Shown: in pieces, positions 1 through 7,338 of the stretch | How positions within the stretch are numbered: the stretch's first letter is position 1 | How the letters are laid out: the number at the start of each line of letters is the position of its first letter | DNA from: Levilactobacillus suantsaii | Lineage (GTDB): Bacteria > Bacillota > Bacilli > Lactobacillales > Lactobacillaceae | Length of the DNA stretch: 39,980 bases | Direction: 5' to 3' | Assembly (NCBI RefSeq): GCF_004115745.1 | Contig: NZ_QXIL01000020.1 | Coordinates: 1 to 39,980 of the forward strand | Notes under the pieces: generated by a model | What the model saw: only the letters and a program-made list of their open reading frames with translations | Database searches by the model: none | Told to the model about the DNA's origin: nothing | Made by a program: the position numbers and the translations under genes

Positions 1-205
1 CAAAGAGCTTTTCTCCGCTGCTTCCGCCGGTTAAGTTAAGTCCATAAAATATGAATATTAATGAAAATACTGATTTAATAGGATTTGTCGTGTGGCTAAT
101 TTGTTCTTGCAATTTGGGATTGTTTTTATTTTATGGGTTTTTGGATTATTGATTTATTACGCATTCACCACACCATCGCCCTAATTTCTAGCTGGCAACT
201 CGCCT
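1..205. other. AT-rich left edge, no assignable gene
   Basis: This edge is clearly more AT-rich than the rest of the window. The first ~34 bases could be the 3' end of a plus-strand gene that starts outside (one frame stops at TAA 32-34), but this cannot be proven. An open frame at 51-152 would encode a 33-residue peptide with one hydrophobic segment (GFVVWLICSCNLGLFLFYGF), but no convincing Shine-Dalgarno precedes its ATG. I do not call it a gene. Confidence 0.3.
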
Positions 206-206
206 G

Positions 207-243
207 AGAGACCTCGTCGGTATCCCGACTGAGGTCTCTTTTT
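207..243 (+). terminator. Intrinsic terminator
   Basis: A 9-bp stem (AGAGACCTC 207-215 with GAGGTCTCT 231-239) is followed by a T run. It would end a plus-strand transcript entering from outside the window. Confidence 0.8.
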
Positions 244-272
244 GAGTTAATCCGGAATAAACCTTGCCCCAT

Positions 273-316
273 AAAAACCGGCCCCCACCACCAAACGATG
301 ATGAGAGCCGGTTTTA
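273..316 (-). terminator. Terminator of the S9 peptidase gene
   Basis: AAAACCGGC/GCCGGTTTT arms close a long loop just after the stop codon of the S9 peptidase. Read on the minus strand, the hairpin ends in a T run. The symmetric A and T flanks could make it bidirectional. Confidence 0.7.
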
Positions 317-337
317 TATTAATTCATCATAGTCAAT

Positions 338-2311
338 TTAAGCTTGCCGCGTCGGGTGGGCCGTGAACCACTCATCCATATCAAGGATCCGGCGCATCTT
401 TAAGCTGGGCAGCCCCGCTCGAGAAACGCCGTGGAAACTTTGCGGGTAGCGGATAAAGTCGGCGTCGACGCCAGCCTTCTTGACCGCCGTAAAGTATTCC
501 TCGGATTGCGTGACGGGGCAGCGCATGTCCCATTCCCCGTGAAGCAAGCGAATCGGTGTGGTGACCTGCGGGGCGTAAGCCAACGGTGAGCGTTGCCAGA
601 ACGTGGCGACCCCGTCCTTATCGAACAAGTCGGGCCCCAGTTCCCGCGGGTTAAAGAAGAAGCCAATGTCACTGGTCCCATACAGGCTGATCCAGTTGGT
701 CACGGGCCGTTGCGCCACCGCGGCAGCGAAGCGGTGATTATGCCCAATCGTCCATAAGGTCATAAAGCCCCCGTAAGAGCCCCCGGCAATGTACTGGCGG
801 TCAGCGTCTAATTCGGGGAACTGCGCTAAAGCGGCATCGAGGCCACTCATGACATCGGTATAGTCCCCCTCGCCGTAATGTTCGTTGACCGCATTTTCGA
901 AGTCCTGTCCGTAGCTGGTCAACCCCCGCGGGTTAACGAAGACCACGCCGTAACCGAGGCTGGCGTGGACCTGGAATTCATAGAAGAAGGTCTCACCGTA
1001 GTTAGCGTGCGGACCCCCGTGGACGTACAGTAGGACCGGTGTCTTCTTAGCTGACGTTTGCGCTGGTAAGTACCAACCCTCTAAGGCTTGACCATCGGCG
1101 GCTTGGTAGTCGAAATGTTGCGGTTGGGCATACTGGTGGCTCTCTTCGTAAGCCGCATTGGGATTGTAGATTGCCTGGGCTTCTTTTTGCGCCACGTCCA
1201 CGACCTGGAGTTCACTGGGCCGGGTTTGCGCAGAGACTGCAAGCAAGACGTGGCCAGCGTCGATAACGTCGAAGTCCACGATCTCGTGCGCCTGGTCGTC
1301 CACTAATTGGTACCCTGCCACACTGCCCACGTAAAGTTGACTGTGAGCATGATAGGCCGCCGTAAAAGCCACCTGCTGGTCATCCAACCAACGCACCAGC
1401 TTGCCCCCGGGTTGTTGGGTCCAGTCGGCCGCAAATTCGGACGTGCAATCAGCTTCTAAGTCGGCGGTCAGATTGGTAAGTTTGCCCGTGGCCCGATCGG
1501 CAAAATACAGGTTGGCCACCGTTTGGGAGTCGAACTGGACATCACTGCCCACTAGCGCCACCGTGTTGCCATCAGGAGAAAGCGTCGCGTCAGCGAAAAG
1601 GCCGTGCTGCAAACTGACCGTCAAGTCCGTCTCGGTTCCCTGCGTGACGTCATAGCAGTAGGCGCCGTGTGCAAAGTTTTGATCGTCAGCCGGATCGTCA
1701 TCGTGCAGGTAAGTCACCAGCCCCCCATCGGCACTGACCGAGGTCAACGTAAAGTCACTCGCCCGTTGGAAGATTTCTTCCACCACGCCGCTAGCCGGGA
1801 CATAGCGGCGGAGACGATAGGTCACATGTAAGGGAAGCCAGCCGTAGCCGTCCGCCTTGTTGATCAGGCGTTCGACGTGCCGTGGCTGTGGAAAGGCTTC
1901 AGGACTAGGTAATTTCGGCCGTTCGGTAGTCGCCGTAGTCTTGAAATAGACACTTTGACCGTCCGCCGCAGCGATAACCGTATCGACAGCTTCACCCGGC
2001 GTGGCAATCGCCACCGCGTCACCACCCGTAACCGGGACTGCATAAAGTTGGGCGCCAGCATCGTCAACCTTCGCCGCATAAAAGACCGTGTCAGCAGTCA
2101 CGGCCGGTTGGACGTTGAGGGGCCCCGTCGTGGCGACTACCTGCTGGTGACCGGCACGGTCGACGCTGTTGAGGTCTGCTCGGTACCCATCGCTTGCTTG
2201 ATCCATGTGATTCTCAACAAAATAGAACCGGTCGTTAGCTGCCACCGGTTGCGAGAGCGCTTTTAACCGGAACAAATCCTGTGCTTGAACTCCTGTTGCT
2301 GTCATCCACAT
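338..2311 (-). CDS. S9 family prolyl oligopeptidase-type serine peptidase
   Basis: This is a 657-residue cytoplasmic peptidase of the acylaminoacyl-peptidase/DPP type. An N-terminal beta-propeller with WD40-like repeats (about residues 1-390; for example LSPDGNTVALVGSD and VSADGGLVTYLHDD) precedes a C-terminal alpha/beta hydrolase domain. The latter shows YVHGGPHANYGETFFYEFQ, the nucleophile motif GGSYGGFM, the acid-containing LLHGEWDMRCPVTQSE and the histidine in YPQSFHGVSR. No signal peptide is present, so a role in cytoplasmic oligopeptide turnover is inferred. Two in-frame ATGs lie six bases apart (2311 and 2305) behind an AAAGGGA Shine-Dalgarno; the second has the better spacing. It is monocistronic, with its own terminator, and is divergent from the ketopantoate reductase gene. 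Exact specificity cannot be read from the sequence. Confidence 0.93.
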   Translation of the reverse strand: MWMTATGVQAQDLFRLKALSQPVAANDRFYFVENHMDQASDGYRADLNSVDRAGHQQVVATTGPLNVQPAVTADTVFYAAKVDDAGAQLYAVPVTGGDAVAIATPGEAVDTVIAAADGQSVYFKTTATTERPKLPSPEAFPQPRHVERLINKADGYGWLPLHVTYRLRRYVPASGVVEEIFQRASDFTLTSVSADGGLVTYLHDDDPADDQNFAHGAYCYDVTQGTETDLTVSLQHGLFADATLSPDGNTVALVGSDVQFDSQTVANLYFADRATGKLTNLTADLEADCTSEFAADWTQQPGGKLVRWLDDQQVAFTAAYHAHSQLYVGSVAGYQLVDDQAHEIVDFDVIDAGHVLLAVSAQTRPSELQVVDVAQKEAQAIYNPNAAYEESHQYAQPQHFDYQAADGQALEGWYLPAQTSAKKTPVLLYVHGGPHANYGETFFYEFQVHASLGYGVVFVNPRGLTSYGQDFENAVNEHYGEGDYTDVMSGLDAALAQFPELDADRQYIAGGSYGGFMTLWTIGHNHRFAAAVAQRPVTNWISLYGTSDIGFFFNPRELGPDLFDKDGVATFWQRSPLAYAPQVTTPIRLLHGEWDMRCPVTQSEEYFTAVKKAGVDADFIRYPQSFHGVSRAGLPSLKMRRILDMDEWFTAHPTRQA

Positions 2312-2355
2312 CGCTTCCCTTTTCTCATCGTTTTCTCACAAAAGTGATTAATCCT

Positions 2356-2384
2356 ATCCTAGCTGTTCCCCCGAACCCTGTCAA
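2356..2384 (-). promoter_or_regulatory. Promoter of the S9 peptidase gene
   Basis: Minus-strand -35 TTGACA (2379-2384), 17-bp spacer and -10 TAGGAT (2356-2361). AGTGATT (2343-2349) and AATCACT (2383-2389) form an inverted repeat around it, which may be a regulator site. Confidence 0.7.
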
Positions 2385-2391
2385 TCACTTC

Positions 2392-2419
2392 TTCAATTCG
2401 GGCCAGAACCTGCTACACT
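2392..2419 (+). promoter_or_regulatory. Promoter of the ketopantoate reductase gene
   Basis: TTCAAT (2392-2397), 16-bp spacer and an extended -10 TGC-TACACT (2414-2419). The strong Shine-Dalgarno AAGGAGGG follows before the ATG. Confidence 0.6.
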
Positions 2420-2461
2420 AGACATGAACACGTTTGTTCTATATAAGGAGGGTTTTCCATC

Positions 2462-3397
2462 ATGAAAATTGCAATTGCGGGCGCCGGCGCCATGGGCAGT
2501 CGGTTTGGCGTTAAGCTTCAAAACGCCGGTAACGAGGTCACTTTAATCGACAACTGGGCCGACCACGTCCAGGCGATTCAGCAAAATGGCTTGACCATCA
2601 CTCAAAACGGTCACGACACCGTGGTCCCGATGACCGCGGCCGCACCGCAGGACGTGACGACTCATTTTGACTTGATCATTCTCTTCACCAAGGCCATGCA
2701 AATGGACCAGATGCTACAGGACTTGAGCGCTCAATTGCGCCAGCACCCGATGATTTTGGTCTTAGCCAACGGAATTGGCAACGTTGAGACCATTGAACGG
2801 TACGTCCCCCAGGAAAACATCGTCGCTGGGACCACGGTCTGGTCTTCCAGCTTGACCGGTCCTGGCCACATCACCATCACGGGAACCGGTAGTATTGCCT
2901 TACAAGCCATGGTGCCCGACCAATTCCCCGATTTCAAACGACTCCTCACCACGCTCAATGACGCTGGCTTACACGCTAGTCCGGCCGATGATGTCCTGGC
3001 CGCTATCTGGAAAAAAGCCGGCTTGAACAGTGTCTTGAACACCTACTGCACCCTATTCGACTGCAATATCGCCCAGTTCGGCGCACTGCCAAACTGGCGA
3101 GCATTGACCGCCGCCGTGTTAAACGAATTCCAAGCCGTTGCCAGTGCCGCCAACGTTCACTTTGATGCCCAGGCGGATACCGAGTTGATTGCGGCGCAGT
3201 TCGCCCCCGACGTCAACGGGGACCATTACCCGTCGATGCACCAGGATATGGCCCACCGTCGGCCCACCGAAATCGATTTTTTGAACGGTTACGTGGCCCG
3301 CTTAGGTCAAGCCCTGCACGTGCCCGCACCGACCAACGCCCTTTTGACGCAATTGATCCACAGTCAAGAAGCCTTACGGGGAATTCCCACGGCCTGA
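2462..3397 (+). CDS. panE: 2-dehydropantoate 2-reductase (ketopantoate reductase family)
   Basis: This 311-residue protein belongs to the ApbA/PanE family, whose archetype reduces 2-dehydropantoate to pantoate with NADPH for CoA synthesis. The N-terminal Rossmann motif is IAGAGAMGSRFG (residues 5-16). The family segment LANGIGNVETIERYVP follows at about 101-116, and the helical C-terminal domain carries the conserved Lys/Asn stretch WKKAGLNSVLN at about 183-193 and SMHQDMAHRRPTEIDFLNG at about 248-266. Length is normal. The start has the Shine-Dalgarno AAGGAGGG. Lactobacilli often carry several paralogues, some of which act on other 2-keto acids, so the substrate is inferred and no other pantothenate gene is nearby. 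Confidence 0.9.
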   Translation: MKIAIAGAGAMGSRFGVKLQNAGNEVTLIDNWADHVQAIQQNGLTITQNGHDTVVPMTAAAPQDVTTHFDLIILFTKAMQMDQMLQDLSAQLRQHPMILVLANGIGNVETIERYVPQENIVAGTTVWSSSLTGPGHITITGTGSIALQAMVPDQFPDFKRLLTTLNDAGLHASPADDVLAAIWKKAGLNSVLNTYCTLFDCNIAQFGALPNWRALTAAVLNEFQAVASAANVHFDAQADTELIAAQFAPDVNGDHYPSMHQDMAHRRPTEIDFLNGYVARLGQALHVPAPTNALLTQLIHSQEALRGIPTA

Positions 3398-3426
3398 AAA
3401 TCAACCCCACGGAGCGTGGCCTAACC

Positions 3427-3467
3427 ACTAGATATAGAAAAACATTTTAAAAACATCTATATCTAGT
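3427..3467. terminator. AT-rich hairpin after panE
   Basis: A perfect 10-bp stem (ACTAGATATA 3427-3436, TATATCTAGT 3458-3467) has a 21-base loop. It probably ends the panE transcript, but the stem is AT-rich and the T run is interrupted, so this is a weak terminator call. Confidence 0.4.
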
Positions 3468-3572
3468 TGTGTTTTGGCCAGTTTCATCGTACCATAGACC
3501 TATACTGATTTTGGGTCGGCGTTAGGAGATCCGGATGCCCCTAACCGCCCGCACCCCAGGAGGGTCTTGCCA

Positions 3573-3848
3573 ATGGACGTTATTCGAAGATCGCAAACCA
3601 ACATGTATCCCAACAGTCTGACCGTGGAAACGCCCGCTGGAGCCCACGTAGCGTTTGATGCCGCTTTGATTCATCACGACCTCACGGCGCTGACCAATGA
3701 CCCCACCGTAGTTCACCGCGTGGAAAGCCTCATCGTGGCCCAATTAGCTGGGTTCGACGTGGTTGCCACGGCTACCATTGAAGCCACTGTCATCTCGACG
3801 CTTACCCAGCTGGGCTACCCCCAAATGGCGCGCCAATACCAACGGTAA
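3573..3848 (+). CDS. Small stand-alone ATP-cone-like protein
   Basis: This 91-residue protein appears to consist of a single ATP-cone-like fold and nothing else. It begins MDVIRRSQTN. It then shows the family pattern of a beta hairpin with Gly and Phe-Asp (SLTVETPAGAHVAFDAALI), a middle helix (VHRVESLIVAQL), and the C-terminal helix ending LTQLGYPQMARQYQR, which resembles the 'LGY-x-x-A-x-x-Y' end of ATP-cones in NrdR and NrdD. ATP-cones bind ATP/dATP and regulate ribonucleotide reductases. No reductase, zinc ribbon or other effector domain is fused to it here. The ATG at 3573 is chosen over an upstream TTG because AGGAGGG (3558-3564) sits 8 bases before it. The family assignment is by pattern, so it is moderate; function is unknown. 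Confidence 0.6.
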   Translation: MDVIRRSQTNMYPNSLTVETPAGAHVAFDAALIHHDLTALTNDPTVVHRVESLIVAQLAGFDVVATATIEATVISTLTQLGYPQMARQYQR

Positions 3849-3906
3849 GGTGAGTCGCTGATGCTGGAACCAACTACTTAACTAATTTTTAACTGCGTCT
3901 CGCAGG

Positions 3907-3965
3907 ACTCATAGTGTCGCCGCTTGTTACGTAAACCGTAATAAGTTGCTCACTATGAGTTTTTA
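3907..3965 (+). terminator. Long-stem terminator of the ATP-cone gene
   Basis: ACTCATAGTG (3907-3916) pairs with CACTATGAGT (3951-3960). A second inner stem (CTTGTTACG with CGTAATAAG, one G-U) continues it, and a T run follows. Confidence 0.8.
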
Positions 3966-4020
3966 TTTCTCCTAAAGTCCGGTCCTGTGGCAACGGGCGT
4001 TATCACTAAATTGGCCGCAA

Positions 4021-4063
4021 AAAAGCCCGGCTAGCGTCACGAGCTGTGACGCCGCCGGGCTTT
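4021..4063 (-). terminator. Second terminator downstream of spx
   Basis: A strong nested hairpin: AAAGCCCGG with CCGGGCTTT outside and GCGTCAC with GTGACGC inside. Read on the minus strand it ends in a T run. Confidence 0.75.
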
Positions 4064-4096
4064 CATTACAAGTTATAAGACCATCCCTAGAAACAC

Positions 4097-4133
4097 AAAA
4101 TCGATCAGCACTCCCCCGAGGACTGATCGATTT
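4097..4133 (-). terminator. First terminator directly after spx
   Basis: AAATCGATCAG pairs with CTGATCGATTT immediately after the spx stop codon. With the 4021-4063 hairpin it forms a tandem termination region. Confidence 0.7.
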
Positions 4134-4136
4134 AAA

Positions 4137-4535
4137 TTAAGAGCTTAGTTGCGATTCTAAGTGGTGTAATTCGGCTGTCCGTACCTCACGGGGTAAGAAG
4201 CGACGAATTTCTTCTTCGTTGTAGCCGACTTCCAAACGCTTATCATCAAAGATGATTGGCCGCTTGATCAGGTCGGGATACTTCACAACTAAATCAACTA
4301 ATTGGCTGACCGACAGACTATCAAGATCAACGTGGAGTTTCTTAAAGATATTTGACCACGTTGAGATAATGTCTTCGCTACCGTTTTCCGTGAGCCGCAA
4401 AATCTGCTTCACTTCAGTAGCATTCAATGGCTTGGACTTGATGTTGCGTTCTTGGAACGCGATATCGTGTTCTTTCAGCCATGCCCGGGCCTTACGGCTG
4501 GAGGCACTACTTGGTGCAATGTACAAATTGATCAT
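4137..4535 (-). CDS. spx: Spx/ArsC-family regulator lacking the CXXC redox switch
   Basis: This 132-residue thioredoxin-fold protein is of the Spx family, which binds the RNA polymerase alpha C-terminal domain and redirects transcription under thiol stress. The Spx signatures are clear: RKARAWLKEHDI, ERNIKSKPLNATEVKQIL, RPIIFDDKRLEVGYNEEEIRRFLPR. Canonical Spx carries Cys10-x-x-Cys13 in its N-terminal loop (PSCTSCRKA). Here both positions are serine (PSSASSRKA, residues 8-16), so the disulfide switch is absent. A basic residue of the 'IISTRS' segment is also changed, to Trp (IISTWS). The partner-binding surface looks kept, suggesting a constitutively 'reduced-like' or competing paralogue; that is inference. 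The gene is monocistronic, with its own promoter and a ~100-base leader. Confidence 0.9.
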   Translation of the reverse strand: MINLYIAPSSASSRKARAWLKEHDIAFQERNIKSKPLNATEVKQILRLTENGSEDIISTWSNIFKKLHVDLDSLSVSQLVDLVVKYPDLIKRPIIFDDKRLEVGYNEEEIRRFLPREVRTAELHHLESQLSS

Positions 4536-4644
4536 AATCTCAGCACTTCCTTATCGTTGGATTGAGTTAACGATAGAAAACAACAATTGACTCATTTAGT
4601 TCCAGTCCAACAGTTCAGTGAACTATCTAGTAGAACCAACTTAT

Positions 4645-4672
4645 ATATTACCACAATTGAATGAATAATCAA
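4645..4672 (-). promoter_or_regulatory. Promoter of the spx paralogue
   Basis: Minus-strand -35 TTGATT (4667-4672), 16-bp spacer and -10 TAATAT (4645-4650). Downstream of it, in the leader, lies the small palindrome AGTTCA-G-TGAACT (4612-4624), a possible operator. Confidence 0.6.
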
Positions 4673-4680
4673 CCCTTTCT

Positions 4681-5336
4681 GAGAATTTTATCAATTATGG
4701 GTTCCCATACTTAGCAAGTTAGTTGGTCCAAACAACAATTCATTTGTCTGGAGATAACTACAATAATTATCCAGATAATCGCCGTCAATCCCCCGTTTAT
4801 TTGAATATTGCAAAAATTCCAACTAATTTTTCTGGCTTACCATTTTTGAACTAGATGCGGGTAGATACTGGCATAATTATGAAAACCCTGACATTGAATA
4901 ATTATCGATAATAAATGAATAATTATAGATAACCCCCTGGTATGAAGCGCTTTTAATCACCACACATCACTGAATATGTGGCTAAAAATTCGCAACACCC
5001 CTAAACTGGTTCAGGGAGGACCATCACTTAAGCCACCTCCGTAGAGTGCAAAAGTTTGGTTTAAATTATTCCTACTAGGTTTATTAGCGAGTCGTAGGTC
5101 CCATTACCTCCCCTTAAGCTACTAGTACATCCGTACCCCCACTTAAAATTTTCTTGCCCCTGCGAAAGTCTGATATCAGGGGCCGAACCAGACCCGCTAA
5201 ACGACTGATTTGTCGCTCTTTTAGCGCCCCTAAGTTCCTTGATTTCACGAGCGGCCAACCGCTAAAACCCGCGGCCAGAGCCACATAATTCATCATTCGT
5301 CACATTTTCTTCACAATTTACGGGTATATTGGGACA
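4681..5336. other. AT-rich intergenic region without a supported gene
   Basis: No open frame here has a ribosome binding site and a believable protein. The region holds repeated AATAATTAT boxes (about 4763-4932) and a hairpin CCACAcat...ataTGTGG (about 4963-4982). It lies between the spx promoter and the candidate small RNA. A minus-strand frame at 5061-5258 looks like chance. Confidence 0.5.
4896..4932. repeat. Pair of 16-bp direct repeats with 21-bp period
   Basis: GAATAATTATCGATAA (4896-4911) and GAATAATTATAGATAA (4917-4932) differ at one base and start 21 bp apart, two helical turns. Partial copies of the AATAATTAT core lie at about 4762-4770 and 4873-4880. The arrangement suggests a site for a dimeric regulator; no known regulator is assigned. 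Confidence 0.5.
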
Positions 5337-5490
5337 TGTAACTTATGATGAAGATGAATAAGTTAATTACTCCTCCAAAGTAATTGTACGCCGGACAGGG
5401 TCAGCTTCACTGATCTTCGGTGTGATGTAATCTATGCTTCAACAAGCCGACGGCTGATCAACTCCCTCGTGAAGTGGTCACCGCCTTTTT
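5337..5490 (+). ncRNA. Candidate small RNA with CCUCC loop
   Basis: Three stem-loops follow each other without a gene. H1 is AATTACT (5365-5371)/AGTAATT (5379-5385), with loop CCTCCAA, which is complementary to a Shine-Dalgarno. H2 is CGCCG (5389-5393)/CGGTG (5418-5422), enclosing TCAG/CTGA. H3 is a terminator: CGG-TGATCA-CT with AG-TGGTCA-CCG (5451-5483, two bulges) and T5 at 5486-5490. G-U pairs in H2 and H3 exist only in plus-strand RNA, which fixes the direction. No plus-strand gene precedes the terminator, and the next gene has its own promoter downstream. The 5' end is uncertain: TATATT at 5325-5330 has a poor -35. A 12-codon frame inside (MMKMNKLITPPK) lacks a Shine-Dalgarno. Confidence 0.5.
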
Positions 5491-5554
5491 GTTTCCCAAA
5501 ATTGCCCCGCTTCATGAGAAAGCTCTCATATTATTGAGAAATCGATACCAAAAA

Positions 5555-5583
5555 TTTACAGTTTTGCCAAACTAGCTTATAAT
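5555..5583 (+). promoter_or_regulatory. Promoter of the metallophosphatase gene
   Basis: TTTACA (5555-5560), 17-bp spacer and a perfect TATAAT (5578-5583). The leader carries a perfect 7-bp hairpin (ACTGGCG 5623-5629, CGCCAGT 5639-5645) just before the Shine-Dalgarno, which could modulate translation. Confidence 0.8.
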
Positions 5584-5670
5584 TTCTTTAACACGTTCCA
5601 CACTTAGCGTTTTCTTGCCAGCACTGGCGGTGAACAAACGCCAGTTAGACGTAATTTGGAGGGTGACATG

Positions 5671-7263
5671 ATGAAGCTAACAATTCTATCAACCAGCGAT
5701 ACACACGGGTACGTTTTTCCAACGAACTACGTTAAAAAAGGGAGCACCCAAGGGTTCGGGTTAGCCCGTGCTGCCACGGTGGTTGCGCGCGAACAGGCCG
5801 CAGCGGATGGCCCGGTCGTGACGATTGAAAATGGTGATTTCCTAGAAGGGTCACCCCTGGCCTATTATGTTGCCCGGGTCCAACCCCAACATGACCCCGC
5901 CCCCCTGATGGCCATTTATAACCAGATTCACTACGACTGTGGCATTCTGGGTAATCATGAATTCAACTACGGCCAGGACTACTTACAGGCCGCGATTCGT
6001 GATGCGAAGCGCCAAATTCTATGCGCCAATATTTTAGACCATAACGGAGACCCCGAATACGGGCAGCCCTACACGATTCTTGAGAAAGCTGGTCTCAAAA
6101 TCGGGATTTTAGGGCTGACCACCCAGGCCGTCTATAAGTGGGAGAAAGCCACTAATATTAAGGGCCTGCAATTCGAGTCCGCCTTCCTGGCAGCTAAGAA
6201 GTACGTCCCTATCTTGCGACAAAAAGCCGACGTCGTGATTGTTAGTTACCATGGTGGTTTCGAACGCGACCTTGCGACCGGAAAACCCAATGATATTCAC
6301 GTTGGCGAGAACGAAGCCTACCACATGATGGCAGAAATTCCCGGCATCGACGCCATGATCACCGGTCATCAACACCGACAAATCGCCACGGAACTCTTCG
6401 ATGTGCCGACCACCCAACCCGGTTTCCGCGGCCAGGCTGTAGGTAAAATCACCCTGGACTTAAAACGGGACGCAACGGGCAAGGTCACCGTCATCAATCA
6501 TGATTCCGAATTGATTTCCGCCACCAAGGCACCGTTAGACCACGACGTTATCAACGCGGCCGCCACCCTCAACACCCGCGTCGGCCGCTGGCTCGATCAG
6601 CCCTTGGGCCACATCAACGGCGATATGACCTTTACCGACCCCTTTGCGGCCCGACTACGGGAGACACCCTACATCGAATTCATCCAACAAGTTCAAATGG
6701 CCACCATGGGCGCCGATATCTCCGCAACGGCGCTGTTTAGCGATGAAGCATTGGGCTTTGAGAACCCGATTACCATGCGTAACATCATGACCAATTACGT
6801 CTACCCTAACGGATTATCACTCCTAAACATTACCGGGGCCGACCTCAAAGGCGCCCTTGAAGTCTCCGCGCGCTACTTCACCATTTTAAACGGCCAAATA
6901 GCGGTCAACCCGGCGTTTATTCACCCTAAACGCCGCCAGTACAATTACGATATGTACGAAGGCGTCCACTACAAACTCAACATCGCCCAACCCGTGGGCC
7001 AACGTGTCGAAGAGTTGACCTATCACGGCCAGCCCGTACGTGCGGACCAACAACTCCGCATCGTGTTGAACCAGTACCGTGCCGTGGGTGGCGGCCACTA
7101 TAGTATGTATGAAGCCAGTAAAATCGTGGCCGAGAGTCAAAGCCCGATGAGTGAACTGATTGCTGACTACTTACAGGCCCACCCCACGGTCGACGCAACC
7201 ACAAACGATAACTTCAGTGTGGTCAACGAGCCCCATCCAACCAACGATGAGAATCACACTTAA
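5671..7263 (+). CDS. 5'-nucleotidase / 2',3'-cyclic phosphodiesterase family metallophosphatase
   Basis: A 530-residue two-domain enzyme. The N-terminal calcineurin-like metallophosphatase carries the metal ligands in order: SDTHGY (about residue 10), ENGDFLEGS (about 55), GNHEFNYG (about 95), YHGG (about 195) and GHQHRQ (about 232). The C-terminal 5'-nucleotidase domain includes NIMTNYVYPNGLSLLNITGADLKGALE and a substrate-pocket region with RRQYNYDMYEGVHY and LNQYRAVGGGHY. Family members hydrolyse nucleotides or cyclic nucleotides outside the cell. This one has no signal peptide or LPXTG anchor, so it is probably cytoplasmic and the substrate is open. GGAGGG (5658-5663) favours ATG 5671 or 5668 over an upstream TTG. 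Monocistronic, with its own promoter and terminator. Confidence 0.9.
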   Translation: MKLTILSTSDTHGYVFPTNYVKKGSTQGFGLARAATVVAREQAAADGPVVTIENGDFLEGSPLAYYVARVQPQHDPAPLMAIYNQIHYDCGILGNHEFNYGQDYLQAAIRDAKRQILCANILDHNGDPEYGQPYTILEKAGLKIGILGLTTQAVYKWEKATNIKGLQFESAFLAAKKYVPILRQKADVVIVSYHGGFERDLATGKPNDIHVGENEAYHMMAEIPGIDAMITGHQHRQIATELFDVPTTQPGFRGQAVGKITLDLKRDATGKVTVINHDSELISATKAPLDHDVINAAATLNTRVGRWLDQPLGHINGDMTFTDPFAARLRETPYIEFIQQVQMATMGADISATALFSDEALGFENPITMRNIMTNYVYPNGLSLLNITGADLKGALEVSARYFTILNGQIAVNPAFIHPKRRQYNYDMYEGVHYKLNIAQPVGQRVEELTYHGQPVRADQQLRIVLNQYRAVGGGHYSMYEASKIVAESQSPMSELIADYLQAHPTVDATTNDNFSVVNEPHPTNDENHT

Positions 7264-7271
7264 AGGCTAAT

Positions 7272-7322
7272 AAAAGGCCCCCCGAAACACCGCTTGATAA
7301 CGATGTTTCGGAGGGCCTTTTC
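7272..7322. terminator. Bidirectional terminator between convergent genes
   Basis: AAGGCCccCCGAAACA pairs with TGTTTCGGagGGCCTT. It has A and T runs on both sides and serves the metallophosphatase gene and the convergent rny-type gene. Confidence 0.85.
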
Positions 7323-7338
7323 GCTTATCCAGCACGTC

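Noticed and set aside
5061-5296. Minus-strand ORFs of 60-65 codons in the intergenic region
   Set aside because: No Shine-Dalgarno, no promoter, composition like non-coding sequence, and two competing frames in the same place.
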